64,000 nt of DNA from UTCFX2 sp963726375 (GTDB taxonomy: Bacteria > Chloroflexota > Anaerolineae > Anaerolineales > UBA4823), in the NCBI GenBank assembly GCA_963726375.1, contig CAVSCE010000009.1:620001-684000 (forward strand), read 5' to 3'. This document shows positions 22,301 to 32,012 of this stretch, one piece after another. Position 1 is the stretch's first letter. Every line of letters begins with the position of its first letter. The notes beneath the pieces are model-generated. The model ran no database searches and had not been told where the DNA came from. It saw nothing but the letters and a program-made list of their open reading frames with translations. The translations under genes were made by a program, and so were the position numbers.

Positions 22301-25173
22301 GTCCAGAGGGTGAGAAGCTGGCGATCCCCCCCTTAAAATCGGGGTACGACGACCCGCTCTGCCAACGCCGTGTAATCCTTCGATGGATTGAAAGGATAAA
22401 TAAAATATCCTTCGTTGCAGGTCATCGGGACAAAAAATGGATACATACCAGGATTGTTCACCTTTTGCAGATATTTCGGGTCAAAAACATTTTCGTGCAT
22501 CCATTGGGTCACAGCGCCGTGACCGACATAACTGACCAGTAATGTCCCGGCATTAATCGTCGTGGTCAATGCATATCGGGCTGCTGTAATCGTCGGATAA
22601 TTGACTTTGAAATATATCTTCGTCTTCTCGTAAGCGTTGGGAAGATCATTGTCAGCAATCAAATCCGATAATTGGGCAAAGTTGCCGGCTGTATCAGCAT
22701 TATCTGCAATGAAAGTGACTTTACCTTTCCAATCCGCTGCGGTATTGTCGTTTTCATATTCCAGGATTTTTCCAACCATCGAAACCGTATCGGTAATTGA
22801 TCGGGCTGGCAGTCGACCAATTGCCATATCCGGCAGGAAATCAGATCCAGAAACGCTGACATAGCGGTTATCTGCCGCCGTCTCTCCGATCCACCGATCG
22901 ACGTTGGCCAGGTATGGAGGGATATAATTGGTATTATTCCATCCAAAATTATTGAGAAAATCGTAATCTCCATCGCCAACCAGGAGGACAAATATCGGTG
23001 CAGGAGGCTGCCAGCTGGAATAAGCATAAGCCAGGAAGTCATGGATTGCCTCAGGGTTAAATAACCCTGCCCCAAATTCATCGTAAATGTCCTGGACGTT
23101 CACGACCTTCACCCTAAGTCCCTGCGCAGCACGATAATCCGCGAGCGGTTGGATATCCGTTATGAACTCACCATAAGAGATGAAGATATAATCCGCTCCG
23201 TTTTGATCGTCTATCAAATCGGACGACTGGTCCAGCTCGATAGATATTGGAGCTTTTACAGCAGCAGGTGTGTATGCCAGATATTGGTGTTTTTCTGCAA
23301 GGGTTTGTTCGATTTTTATCAGGTATTCAGCCTCCGGCGGATTCGATTATGGTATCGGTAATTTTTACCGGCAGAGTGGCGGTGGTGATATCGAGAACCT
23401 GTATGCTCGAAGTGACAAATCCACTTGCATGGATTTCCCAATTTCCTGCCTGAATTGGAAATTCTAGTTCACCCTGGCTCGCCCGAAAAAGTCTTTGGTA
23501 CATGATTTCGAACCAGTTGGTAAAGAAGTAATCATACGTTATCCCCCCATCCATCGGCACGGCAAGCGTGATCGCGTTTGTACCCTCCACAAGTACCGAT
23601 TGGTTGAACAGGGTTTCAAACTCATAGACATTGATGTCTGGCCATGTCAGATCGGAGACCAGGTTCGAATTCATCGACACCAATGTGTGGTGTCGGGGTG
23701 TTGCCAAAAAGCCATATAGAGCTCCCCTTAGGGTTGCACTGACCGGTTCATTCGAAATAAAATCAAGTGTCGTTGTGTAAAGCTTGCTGCTTGGTGGAGA
23801 TGACGAGTAGATATAATTCCAATACCAGTAATCCTGTTCGGTTCCGCTGGGCTTATTACTTTGATACAAACTGTTTTTCTCGAGGTGGACTGTTTTTGGG
23901 AAACTGGCTGGAACTGGATAGCTATTTAAAGGTTCACCTGAAGAGCTGATTATCCGCTTTCCAAATTCATCGTCCCAGGTGAGCCAATACACATTTGTCT
24001 TCGAAAATCTTGTTTCAACCTTTTCCCCATAGAACAGGATAGCATCCGAAGGGTTAAATACTTCATCTAGCTCTCCAATCACTTCAATCGCCACTTCAGT
24101 TCCTTTGTTATACAAGTGGAGCTTTCTTGGGTTCACACTATCGACTGGGAAATTGGCTGCCTGCAGCTGATCATATGTGACGCTGTAAATACCTGAATTA
24201 CCGATAGAAATCTTATAAGCAGGCTGAGAAAAAGTGGTTTTTGAAGCGAATAATTGGCTCGATGTTTTGCCGGCTTCGATGCCGTTCGCAGCAAATGGAG
24301 GGATTCTCCATTGCCTGGCAAATCGTAATTTATCAGGCTCGATTTCAGTACATCTTCAAAAATCCCTTCATCAGCTTGCGATAAAGCTGGCTTTCTCAAG
24401 GAACCGGTTCCAGGCAACTTAACCTGGACTATCACTTTGGGGAAATAGCGCAATTCTCCTGCAGCTGGATTATATTGGAATGGATTGAAACGCAAAGCTG
24501 CGGTTCGCTGGCTTCGGATAAACCCTGTAGACTCGATCTTCACCGGTTGATCCGGAAGGAAGCTGTTTTGAGTATAGATCTGGGACGATTTTAACAAGCG
24601 GTAGCTAACAACCTCAGGTAAGCCGTCGATCGGATAATCCATTACTGGCTCAGGTCCCGGGCAGATGTTGAAAACGCCTTCCAATCTGCTGGGTTCTGCT
24701 TTTTAAAATGATAAGCTCTGGATCTCCAACAGCGGGTATTCCCAATACGGCGCCGTGTACTGGCAGGCGCGGTTCTCCAGGGTTCGAGATTTCGGAGAAG
24801 CCATCTACTTGAATAAGCTGACAGGGACCTTCATCTGATTCCGACATGACGATCTCGAATTTTGGGGTTGTCAAATTCGATCGTTAAGCCAAAATCGTCT
24901 TCAGATAATATTCTGGCATCCGGAGGAATCGGTTGTTGAAGATCAAGATCTGGGAGCGAGGCAGATAGATTGCTAGAGGTAAAATTTTCAGCGGCAGCGT
25001 AACCAGATTTGACACTGTTAAAATACAACCATACCATCATCAATGCAATCGCTGATGCGAATACTGGCAGAATAAACTTGGTGAATTTCCGGATGGATGG
25101 AACCCCAAAATCACTTGCGAATTTTCCCTGTTGTTCATCTTCAAGATGACTTGGATTAAATCTCCATGTGCAT
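19393..25173 (-). CDS. gingipain-like cysteine protease (peptidase family C25) with seven DUF11 repeats (multiple frameshifts)
   Basis: A giant exported protein of about 1925 residues, spread over at least seven frame segments. Order: a short N-terminus with a membrane/signal segment (FILPVFASAIALMMVWLYF, about 25020-25080); a C25-type propeptide region (NPGEPRLPVHGAVLGIP); a beta-rich region (24136-23327); the C25 catalytic domain (about 23230-22200) with LLVGDGDYDF, the catalytic histidine in SYVGHGA and the catalytic cysteine in MTCNEGYF; then seven DUF11-type repeats. Shifts lie near 25160, 24860, 24670, 24280, 23270, 22343 (a C-run), 21190-21060 (compensated pair) and 20100-20150. The start is placed at 25173 after GAGGTAAAA; an in-frame alternative at 25271 overlaps the PqqD-like gene stop. 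No C-terminal sorting signal is visible. Last gene of the peptide operon. Confidence 0.8.
19410..22106 (-). repeat. seven tandem DUF11 repeats in the C25 protease
   Basis: About 385 bp per unit. Each unit contains TYTNxGNGTATNLIISDTLP-like text, a (L/Q)M(P/S)DLxPGASExVTITG-like strand and a closing DNRAET motif. Units begin alternately with RPD or PPD. They are Ig-like extracellular modules, similar enough to suggest recent duplication. Confidence 0.85.
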
Positions 25174-25267
25174 ATTTTTACCTCTAATATTATCGGGAAG
25201 AATATCGTCTGATGAAAACCACCTGTATAATAAAATTCTATCACCAGCTCAGGAATGATCGTTAAAA

Positions 25268-25559
25268 TCATCCTTCAGAAGGTTCTTCTAGAAGCACGAT
25301 CGCACTGATATCAACCATTTTTTGGACAAATTCCTGGATGTCCGTGTGAATAATCTCCGCTGACGCAGCGAACTCCTTACAAAGGATTTCTTCAATGGAT
25401 TCCAGACTATGTTTTCCATCTGCAAGCTGCCAGAACTCTGGTGGCGACCTCGTTAAGCACAGTCACCTGACCGGTATCTGCCATGATGATCACAGCTTGA
25501 TCATCTGCAATCGTGAATGCCGTTTGCTCGTGAGGGAAAGGATAGTATTTTGGATTCAT
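25268..25559 (-). CDS. PqqD-like peptide-binding protein (frameshifted)
   Basis: A small protein of about 96 residues of the PqqD/RRE family, which binds the leader of a ribosomal peptide precursor and presents it to a radical SAM enzyme. ATG at 25559 gives MNPKYYPFPHEQTAF, then GQVTVLNEVATRV. A one-base shift near 25432 leads to the PqqD core: FWQLADGKHSLESIEEIL, followed by VDISAIVLLEEP. The LNEVATRVWQL-(D/N)G pattern is characteristic of PqqD domains. It sits between the HprK-like kinase and the C25 protease, as expected for a RiPP operon. Confidence 0.8.
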
Positions 25560-25641
25560 AGTTTTCTCGAAGATTGTTGGAGTCATTCCTTTATTCCAGG
25601 ATGTCCGATATTGGTGAAATTATCAGACCCACTTTGACTGC

Positions 25642-26507
25642 TTATGCCTGGGCTTGCATATTATAGCTGATGGCTTCGTCGATCAAACTCCAAAAACCGG
25701 AATCCTTTGAAAACTCCAAATTTTGAATATCGATTCTCTTTGCTATCGTCTGGCACAATTCCAGGACTCTTCTGGAATGTTTCGCATCGGCCATCACAAA
25801 AGGTACGCATGAAGATAAGGATGCAACCCCCACACCATCAGATAATGTTGAAATCTTGTGTTCCAAATTCTTTGTGAGTTTGAATAATCCAGCGAGCGTG
25901 GCTGATGCATTGTTGCGAGGCGCTTCCGCGATTTCTCCTCGAAAAGGGACGCCATATAGTACGACGGTCTCTTTCCCATCGATGACCTCATTTTTTAGAA
26001 TGACCAGGTCATCGCTCAAAATGACCTCATTATGAGATAAGCGCGTGATCGTTGTCTTTCCGCTGCCAGATGGGCCAAAAAATACAAATCCTCTTCCATC
26101 CCGGATCAGCCCGCTCGCATGAACCAGCAGTGCTTCGACATCCAACAGCCGCCAGGCGTACAGGACGCGAAGAAGTTTTCCGGGTCGCCCTCTGGCCGCA
26201 TGACCAGCTCGCCGTATCGAGAGGCAATATCCACCCAGCCGCACTCGAAGAAAGAACGGAACTCAATCCTGCCATTCCGATTGGTCGTCTCAACCAGCCA
26301 GCTCGACTGACCTTCAGGCGTAATAAATGGATCACCTTGCTCGATCAATATTTTTATCGTGAATTCTTCCGATTGTTTTTCCTGAAAAAATGCTGAATAA
26401 TAATCACTTAGCCGGTTTGCCTTTTCTTCGGCAAGACCGACGAATGATAAACGAGTTGGCAGACCAGCAATCTGGATTGAGAATTCGAAAGTTGAATTTT
26501 GTTCCAT
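25642..26507 (-). CDS. HprK/PEP-carboxykinase-like kinase of a peptide-modification operon (frameshifted)
   Basis: About 288 residues joined across a shift near 26165. The P-loop GPSGSGKTT (about 26045-26070) and DDLVIL nearby match the HPr kinase/phosphorylase and PEP-carboxykinase nucleotide fold. HprK proper acts on HPr in sugar regulation, but relatives without the HprK N-terminal domain recur in RiPP operons, and a paeninodin-type homolog phosphorylates the C-terminal serine of a lasso peptide. Here it lies between an S26 peptidase and a PqqD-like protein, so a role on the peptide product is inferred. Resembles the HprK-like ScmC component of SynChlorMet cassettes as I recall that family. 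Confidence 0.75.
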
Positions 26508-26510
26508 AAT

Positions 26511-27020
26511 TTAACCGGTGTATCCTATGAAAGCAAATACCTGAATAATTTTTCTAAGAAACTTGATTTTAAGGGATTTCTTTAAGGAGGTTATTTGACC
26601 CCCATCCTGGATTCCAATTTGGTTAGAAATTCTGGCAATCCAGCCCCCAAGGAGGTGTACCTTTTTTGTCGTTAACGGAATGTGTCTATTCTTACGAACG
26701 ATTTCAACCCCGACTCCGCACAGTTCAGAAAGGTCCCAAATAGGATCGAAGAGAGACACGTTGTCTCCCTTCGTTGTTATCCTTAATCCTTCGGTTGTAG
26801 ATGAGATGCTTATCAGGCGGTGAACGATCCAGTGATCGTCTTGTCGGAAAACTATCAAAGCTCCTATTTCGAGCGTTAACAAATCTGCATAACTTTTCAC
26901 CACGAGGAGATCGCCTGGCCTCAAAGCAGGCCACATACTGCCCGTATGGACCTGGAAGCCAATCGTCTGACCAATTTTCAATCTGGTTTTGACGAGATCC
27001 TCAACGACCTCCACCAGCAT
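26511..27020 (-). CDS. S26/SipW-like signal peptidase domain protein
   Basis: A 169-residue serine peptidase homolog. The serine-containing box is TGSMWPALRPGDLLVV. Instead of the bacterial lysine region there is WIVHRLISI, so it looks like the Ser-His, ER/SipW-type branch of S26 peptidases. The ATG at 27020 is preferred because a longer in-frame start at 27107 would run back into the precursor gene. No convincing N-terminal membrane anchor is visible, which is odd for a signal peptidase. S26 proteins recur in RiPP clusters with HprK-like and PqqD-like partners; whether this one cleaves the precursor is unknown. Confidence 0.75.
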   Translation of the reverse strand: MLVEVVEDLVKTRLKIGQTIGFQVHTGSMWPALRPGDLLVVKSYADLLTLEIGALIVFRQDDHWIVHRLISISSTTEGLRITTKGDNVSLFDPIWDLSELCGVGVEIVRKNRHIPLTTKKVHLLGGWIARISNQIGIQDGGQITSLKKSLKIKFLRKIIQVFAFIGYTG

Positions 27021-27042
27021 GCTTAATGCAGATTCGACAGGT

Positions 27043-27225
27043 TCAGCTTTGCAACAGTGAACACTGATCCGTGGGAGATGTCTTGCCAATCGGAGGCTGG
27101 CATACATCCGCCATCGCTTCTAAAGGTTGAAAAAAAATAACTTCAGGTTTGCTGTATGGTTTCTGCTGAGCCTGTTCTTCGTTGTTTTCTGTTTCGCCAG
27201 TGTTTTCTTTCGGATCAACATTCAT
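27043..27225 (-). CDS. candidate RiPP precursor peptide, 60 residues
   Basis: A small peptide with GAAAGGA eight bases before its ATG. The first about 22 residues are acidic/polar and low-complexity (E, N, Q). A leader-like motif follows: KPYSKPEVIFFQPLEAMAD, with the Y-x-x-P pattern bound by PqqD/RRE domains in lasso and related peptides. The C-terminal 18 residues (VCQPPIGKTSPTDQCSLL then QS) hold two cysteines, several Ser/Thr and a C-terminal serine, making a plausible core. It lies between a radical SAM/SPASM gene and an S26 peptidase gene. No database family is claimed. Identification rests on size, position and motif. Confidence 0.72.
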   Translation of the reverse strand: MNVDPKENTGETENNEEQAQQKPYSKPEVIFFQPLEAMADVCQPPIGKTSPTDQCSLLQS

Positions 27226-27299
27226 GATGGATATCCTTTCTCTTCATTGCTTATTTTACGTTAAAGGTCCAATGCAGTCAATCACCAATTATCGATAGT

Positions 27300-28485
27300 T
27301 CATCCAGAAATCTTCAGTTTTTCATTTGCAATGACGTTTGTGCTTTCTTGGGATTTGTTCAAGTCATCCAAATATTGAACGAGATGTTCTGGAACTGGAT
27401 AATCCTGCGGAAGCTCGCCAAGCTCGATCAAGACCTGGCGCCTGGCCAACGCTTCACGACAGAGTGAAGGTGATGGCCCATAGAGGTCTCCGGTCTCAAT
27501 TTTGGCCAGACCGTGGCAGCGGGTGCAAAACTTCACCAGCTCGCATGTCCTGCAGACGGGCAGTAGATTGAGATTTATCTGATTGAGCTCCTCCCAATAA
27601 TCTTTCCTTTCCCAGATTTCCCGCAGGCTTTGCGTCTTCAAGTTGCCAGAATTTAATTTCACCTCGATGCATGGGTATACATTACCTTCTGGATCGATGA
27701 CAATACCGAGACTTCCAATCCCGCAGGTGCCCTGATCTGGCTTAATCTCCCGATCCAACCAGGTTCTCGCATGCATCGTCTTCTTTATTAACCCAACCAG
27801 CTGACTATAGGTCATCTGGTGGCGAAGCGGCTGAAGACTACCGTCGTTCTTCGGCGTGACTGTGATATCAAATCGGAATCCAGCATCTAACTCACTGGCA
27901 AATGTTTTGATCTCATCGAAATTCGGCGACGTTTTCGCGCATCTGAGGTGTTTTGACCATTGTCCGAACGCCGCGCTCCCTGAGCAGCCGGATGGCGCGG
28001 GTCGACAGCTCCCAGGAGTGCTGAATCCCTGTGATCCCATCGTGAACTTCAGGTTTGGTTGAATAAAGGCTGACCTCTACTGAATACGGGTGAAGCCCGG
28101 CGATTTTATCGGCAATTTGAGGCTTGATCATGATCCCATTCGTAAACAGCCGCAGCATTAACCGCTTAGCGTGAGCGTAGCTCGCGATTTCGTACCAGTC
28201 CCGCCGGACAAAAATTTCTCCACCGGACAATGTCAGGTTTAATGCGCCCAGCTCGGAAATCTGGTCGATCACAGAAAAGCATTCTTCGGTCGTCAGCTCC
28301 CCATGCGCCGATGCATTGGGGTTCATCACATCCAGGTAGCAGTGGCTGCAGCGCTCGTTGCACCTGTAGGTGAGCTCCCAATGTACGCTCATAAGACGGT
28401 GATCCTGACCAGCCTTCCTTAAAAACTGCTTGTACGGATTCTGCGGCGATTTTTCCGGCTCACTCTGCGGACCTTCGATGGTCAT
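27300..28485 (-). CDS. radical SAM/SPASM peptide-modifying enzyme (frameshifted)
   Basis: About 395 residues across a shift near 27930. The N-terminal radical SAM core has CNERCSHC (CxxxCxxC, the [4Fe-4S] ligands) and LSGGE. The second part holds a SPASM domain: CGIGSLGIVIDPEGNVYPC, then CRTCELVKFCTRCHG, expected to carry auxiliary clusters. SPASM enzymes commonly install thioether or carbon-carbon crosslinks in ribosomal peptides. Start at 28485 is supported by GAGGAGA five bases upstream. It is the first gene of the operon and its promoter faces that of the sortase fusion gene. Confidence 0.88.
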
Positions 28486-28542
28486 GATGTTCTCCTCAAG
28501 CCACGTGAAACACCAGCGTTCTTAATAAGGCTATTATTATCC

Positions 28543-28572
28543 ATTATAGCATAGATGATAAAAATTCGTCAT
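28543..28572 (-). promoter_or_regulatory. candidate promoter of the peptide operon
   Basis: On the minus strand a perfect TATAAT (28548-28543) lies 58 bases before the radical SAM start. The -35 region (ATGACG/TGACGA around 28566-28572) is only partly like TTGACA. Confidence 0.4.
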
Positions 28573-28648
28573 ATAATCAACTTGGGCTGAAGAATGGGAC
28601 ATCATAATTCAGGCTTTCGGTCGTGCAAGCAGGTATATTTCGCGGTGT

Positions 28649-28654
28649 TATAAT
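28649..28654 (+). promoter_or_regulatory. candidate -10 box of the sortase fusion gene
   Basis: TATAAT at 28649-28654, 40 bases before the ATG at 28694. No good -35 is visible; GTGCAAG near 28624 is the closest. With the minus-strand box above it makes this a divergent promoter region. Confidence 0.35.
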
Positions 28655-28693
28655 AAAAAGAACCTGTCCAAGGAACACTTCTGGAGAGATGTC

Positions 28694-31600
28694 ATGCAAA
28701 CTCAAGTTTCTGGATTGACGAAGGCGCGGCAGGTTGCTCCTGCTTGTGCTCGCACTTATTGTGACCGGATTGCTTTAACAACCTGGATGAGGGTTGTTTC
28801 GGCGGAAGAAGTTGGGACAATCTCAGCATCCAATCCAGATCGTGAAAATGATGAAGTTAATGAAATTCCGATAGTATTTTTTCCAGATTTCCTGAACCTC
28901 GGTTTGAATCAGTCAGTAAACTTAAGAAACTTTCAATTAGCACCTTTTGTTTTAAAATTAGTCAAATCTCAGTCGCCACAGATATTTACAGTTGGTTCGA
29001 GCAATTACTATGTGATCAATGTCCAGCGCACCAATACAGAGACGGTGAACTCCACTTTCAGCGTTGAAGATAAGCTTCCCAACGGCATGACATGGAAGCC
29101 AACCGCCACGCTTGGAAAATGGAATTGTACCGCGAGTATTATTGTAGGTTCCACAACCTCTGATAAAGTCAGCTGTTTTTACACTGAAAATATTCCTGCT
29201 GGAACAGCGACCATCGAGCCGATCCAGGTCAATGTCAATGTAGCTCCTGACATCTCCGTCGATCAAGTCGTCAACACGGCTTATCTTTTTATCGGTGATG
29301 CGATAATTGCTACAGATCAGTCATCAGTCACTACGCCAATCCGCAGCGCAGATTTGGAATTGGAAAAAACTCAAAAACCCGTTTCTATACCGTCTAAATC
29401 GACAACGATTACTTACACTTTGGTAATCACAAATAATGGTCCCACGATTGCTAAGAATGTTATTGTGACGGAAACGCTGCCTGCAGAACTTAATCCGTTC
29501 ACGGTCATTTCTTCTATCCCATATTCAATAATCAACAATGGGAAAACATATCAATGGTTCTTAGGAGATATGGCCAAGGGCATCACACAAACCATTGTGA
29601 TCACAACTACGCCTATAACCGACACTAGCGGCCAATCGGTGACAAATTATGCGCGCATTCGAAGCGACACACATGATTGGGATACATCCAATAACTCTGA
29701 CAGCACATCGTTTGTGATTGGTGGACTGGAGATCGAAAAACAAGTCTCGGTTCCCGATACTTCAAGCGTCCTCGCTGGACGAACTTTTTACTACACTTTA
29801 ACCATTACAAACACACGGACGAGCGGCCCTATTGGGGCAATGGTTAAGGATGTTCTCACATCCACGTTGGAAAACACTAGCTGCACGCTGCAATATCGCC
29901 TTCAATTGGGAAATGCCAATGTTGGAGCGCCATCAACCTGCTATGTGTCGAGCAATCTATTGAATACTTATGTTACTATTCCCATTGATCAAAAAGCCCT
30001 GCTTGTGATTGGTGTTCGGGGAAATGATGAGATTGGTAGCACGCCGCGCACGATCACAAATACAGCCTCAGTCACCTGGGGATCACCAAGCTATACCCTC
30101 GAATTGAATGAAGTTGAAACAGTCATCTTGCCTGCAGGCTTCATTGGAGTCTCCAAGACCGATGGTTTGAGCACAGTTGGTTCTGGTCAAGCAATCTCTT
30201 ACACGATTACGCTTTCAAATGCAGGCAGTCTGGCACTTGTATCAGGTTCGATCAGGGTCACAGATACGCTCGAATTTAACATCAAATTTGTATCGATTAA
30301 CAAGAATGGCCACACGATGAATGAGCTGGTCCAATTGGACCCTGTTCGATCATGGGTTTTCCCAAATAAAGGATTGAATCCAGGCGAATCGATCTCGTTT
30401 GTTATCGGTGCACAAGTCATTGCCGATCCAGTAGGACCATCCACAATTAATCGGGTTAATGCATCAGCCAACGATATTGCTGGTGCTTCATCAAAATCAA
30501 GCGATGACGATGTAAATGAAATCACCTATTCATCTAACACATTAATCTCAATCAAGAAATCAGTGACTCCAGAACAAGCCAAAGTTGGCGAAACGTTCAC
30601 TTTCCAGCTCGTCCTGAACAACAATGGCGATTCTGCTGCAAACAACATCATTGTCAACGATTATTTCCCGGATGCCGTCGACCTTGTCAGCGCGACCACC
30701 AGCCGCGGCACAGCCACCCTGAGCACAACAACCCGCGAGGTTGAAGTCCGCATCCCGACCATGAACCCGGATGAAAAAACCACGATCGTCATCTCCGCCA
30801 GGGTGAATTCATCCGTCACGACCGCAAAAACTTACCGCAATCGGGCATATATCAAATGGACCGGGGTCTCTGAGTTCAACTCAAACAACGTCGCCTTCCG
30901 CGTTCTGCCGTCTGGGACACTGCCCGGCACAGGGACTGTCGGTCGAGAAGATCTCCAGAGCGCTGCTGCTGCACCTTTCCTGGCAATTGGCGGACTGCTA
31001 ATACTTGCGGCGCTCGGCCTGCTGGCATTCAGCCTGGTTTTGCGGCGGAACCACCCGCTTCGCTCTGGAGGGTATGCCCGAGCTGGATTTATCGTCCTGG
31101 GGCTGGCAGTTGTCAGCTTCGGCGCCGGAGCATGGCAGCTTCTCCAGCAGAGTCCGACCATGAATGAGCTTTCAATGCTCTCCGGACAGAAACCGCCAGT
31201 TGCGACATCCTTACCCTTCCTCCCGGCCTCCACCAATGCACCAGCTGCAGAAATCGGCGAATCACCAGCGCAGCCAACTGCCGAGCCAACCAAGGCTTCA
31301 GGCGAGCTGCTTGAGGTTCGCCCAACCCCAATGGACAGCCAGATCGAGCAGCCTGGACCAACCCCCACGCTCACATCTGGGGAAACCGATATCAGCCACC
31401 TGCTTCCGACGCCAACCCCGTCAACTCTTCCAGATTTTCCTGTCCCGACACCGCCTGCGTTGGCTTCCGTGGGGTTAGACGGAGGCGAGCCGGACAATTC
31501 CTCGATCAAGCGGCTGGTGATCCCCTTGCTCGGGCTGGACGCGATTGTCAAATATGTCCCGTTCAATGGGAGCACCTGGCTGATCAGCGGTTTGAAACAA

Positions 31601-31951
31601 GAGATCGCGTGGATGGGAGACACATCATGGCCAGGACTGGGAAGCAACACCGCACTCGCAGGACATGTGGACCTGGTCACTGGCGAAAAAGGTCCTTTTT
31701 GGAACCTGAGGGTCTTGAAAACCGGGGATGAAGTCCAGGTCTACACCGAAAAGAAACTGTATACCTACAGGGTCAAAGAGCAAACCACCGTGGAAGACAC
31801 CGACTTAACCGTTATCCAGCCGAACGAAAAACCTGTGGTCACGCTCATCACCTGCACAGGTTGGGACAACGAGCTGCGCGTTTATTTAAAGCGGTTGGTC
31901 GTCCAGGCAGAATTGATCCAGGTCAAACCGCTGGTGCAGTCTTCGAATTAG
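28694..31951 (+). CDS. DUF11-repeat surface protein with internal LPGTG motif and C-terminal sortase domain
   Basis: About 1085 residues. In the annotated frame the N-terminus lacks a signal peptide, but the adjacent frame at about 28720-28765 reads RLLLLVLALIVTGLL, so a compensated frameshift has probably scrambled a real one. Then come about five DUF11/Ig-like repeats, LPGTG at 743-747, a hydrophobic segment (about 757-782) ending in arginines, a second membrane segment (about 793-815), a Pro/Thr/Ser linker (about 830-945) and a sortase domain with LAGHVD (His991) and TLITC (Cys1054). The sortase resembles the class D/E group. Start supported by GGAGAG. It lies head-to-head with the peptide operon. 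Substrate and cellular target are unknown. Confidence 0.83.
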   Translation: MQTQVSGLTKARQVAPACARTYCDRIALTTWMRVVSAEEVGTISASNPDRENDEVNEIPIVFFPDFLNLGLNQSVNLRNFQLAPFVLKLVKSQSPQIFTVGSSNYYVINVQRTNTETVNSTFSVEDKLPNGMTWKPTATLGKWNCTASIIVGSTTSDKVSCFYTENIPAGTATIEPIQVNVNVAPDISVDQVVNTAYLFIGDAIIATDQSSVTTPIRSADLELEKTQKPVSIPSKSTTITYTLVITNNGPTIAKNVIVTETLPAELNPFTVISSIPYSIINNGKTYQWFLGDMAKGITQTIVITTTPITDTSGQSVTNYARIRSDTHDWDTSNNSDSTSFVIGGLEIEKQVSVPDTSSVLAGRTFYYTLTITNTRTSGPIGAMVKDVLTSTLENTSCTLQYRLQLGNANVGAPSTCYVSSNLLNTYVTIPIDQKALLVIGVRGNDEIGSTPRTITNTASVTWGSPSYTLELNEVETVILPAGFIGVSKTDGLSTVGSGQAISYTITLSNAGSLALVSGSIRVTDTLEFNIKFVSINKNGHTMNELVQLDPVRSWVFPNKGLNPGESISFVIGAQVIADPVGPSTINRVNASANDIAGASSKSSDDDVNEITYSSNTLISIKKSVTPEQAKVGETFTFQLVLNNNGDSAANNIIVNDYFPDAVDLVSATTSRGTATLSTTTREVEVRIPTMNPDEKTTIVISARVNSSVTTAKTYRNRAYIKWTGVSEFNSNNVAFRVLPSGTLPGTGTVGREDLQSAAAAPFLAIGGLLILAALGLLAFSLVLRRNHPLRSGGYARAGFIVLGLAVVSFGAGAWQLLQQSPTMNELSMLSGQKPPVATSLPFLPASTNAPAAEIGESPAQPTAEPTKASGELLEVRPTPMDSQIEQPGPTPTLTSGETDISHLLPTPTPSTLPDFPVPTPPALASVGLDGGEPDNSSIKRLVIPLLGLDAIVKYVPFNGSTWLISGLKQEIAWMGDTSWPGLGSNTALAGHVDLVTGEKGPFWNLRVLKTGDEVQVYTEKKLYTYRVKEQTTVEDTDLTVIQPNEKPVVTLITCTGWDNELRVYLKRLVVQAELIQVKPLVQSSN

Positions 31952-31971
31952 CAGTATGGATTCCGGAGCAG

Positions 31972-32012
31972 AAAGCTGTCTCGTGATTTGCGACGGGCAG
32001 CTTTTACTTATT
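31972..32012 (+). terminator. Rho-independent terminator after the sortase fusion gene
   Basis: AAAGCTGTCT pairs with GGGCAGCTTT (7 Watson-Crick pairs plus wobbles, stem 31972-31981 with 31995-32004), followed by a TTTTACTTATT tail. It lies in the short gap between convergent genes. Confidence 0.6.

Noticed and set aside
19393..28485. Reading the many breaks of the peptide operon as real pseudogenes
   Set aside because: Catalytic residues survive on both sides of each break and the same density of breaks occurs in housekeeping genes of the window.
28501..28511. CACGTGAAACA resembling half of a parS site
   Set aside because: Only the right half of the 16-base consensus matches; the left five bases match none. 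It lies 6 kb from parB in a promoter region.
30832..31680. 282-residue minus-strand ORF within the sortase fusion
   Set aside because: Low-complexity Ser/Gly/Val shadow of the Pro/Thr linker and sortase coding sequence.
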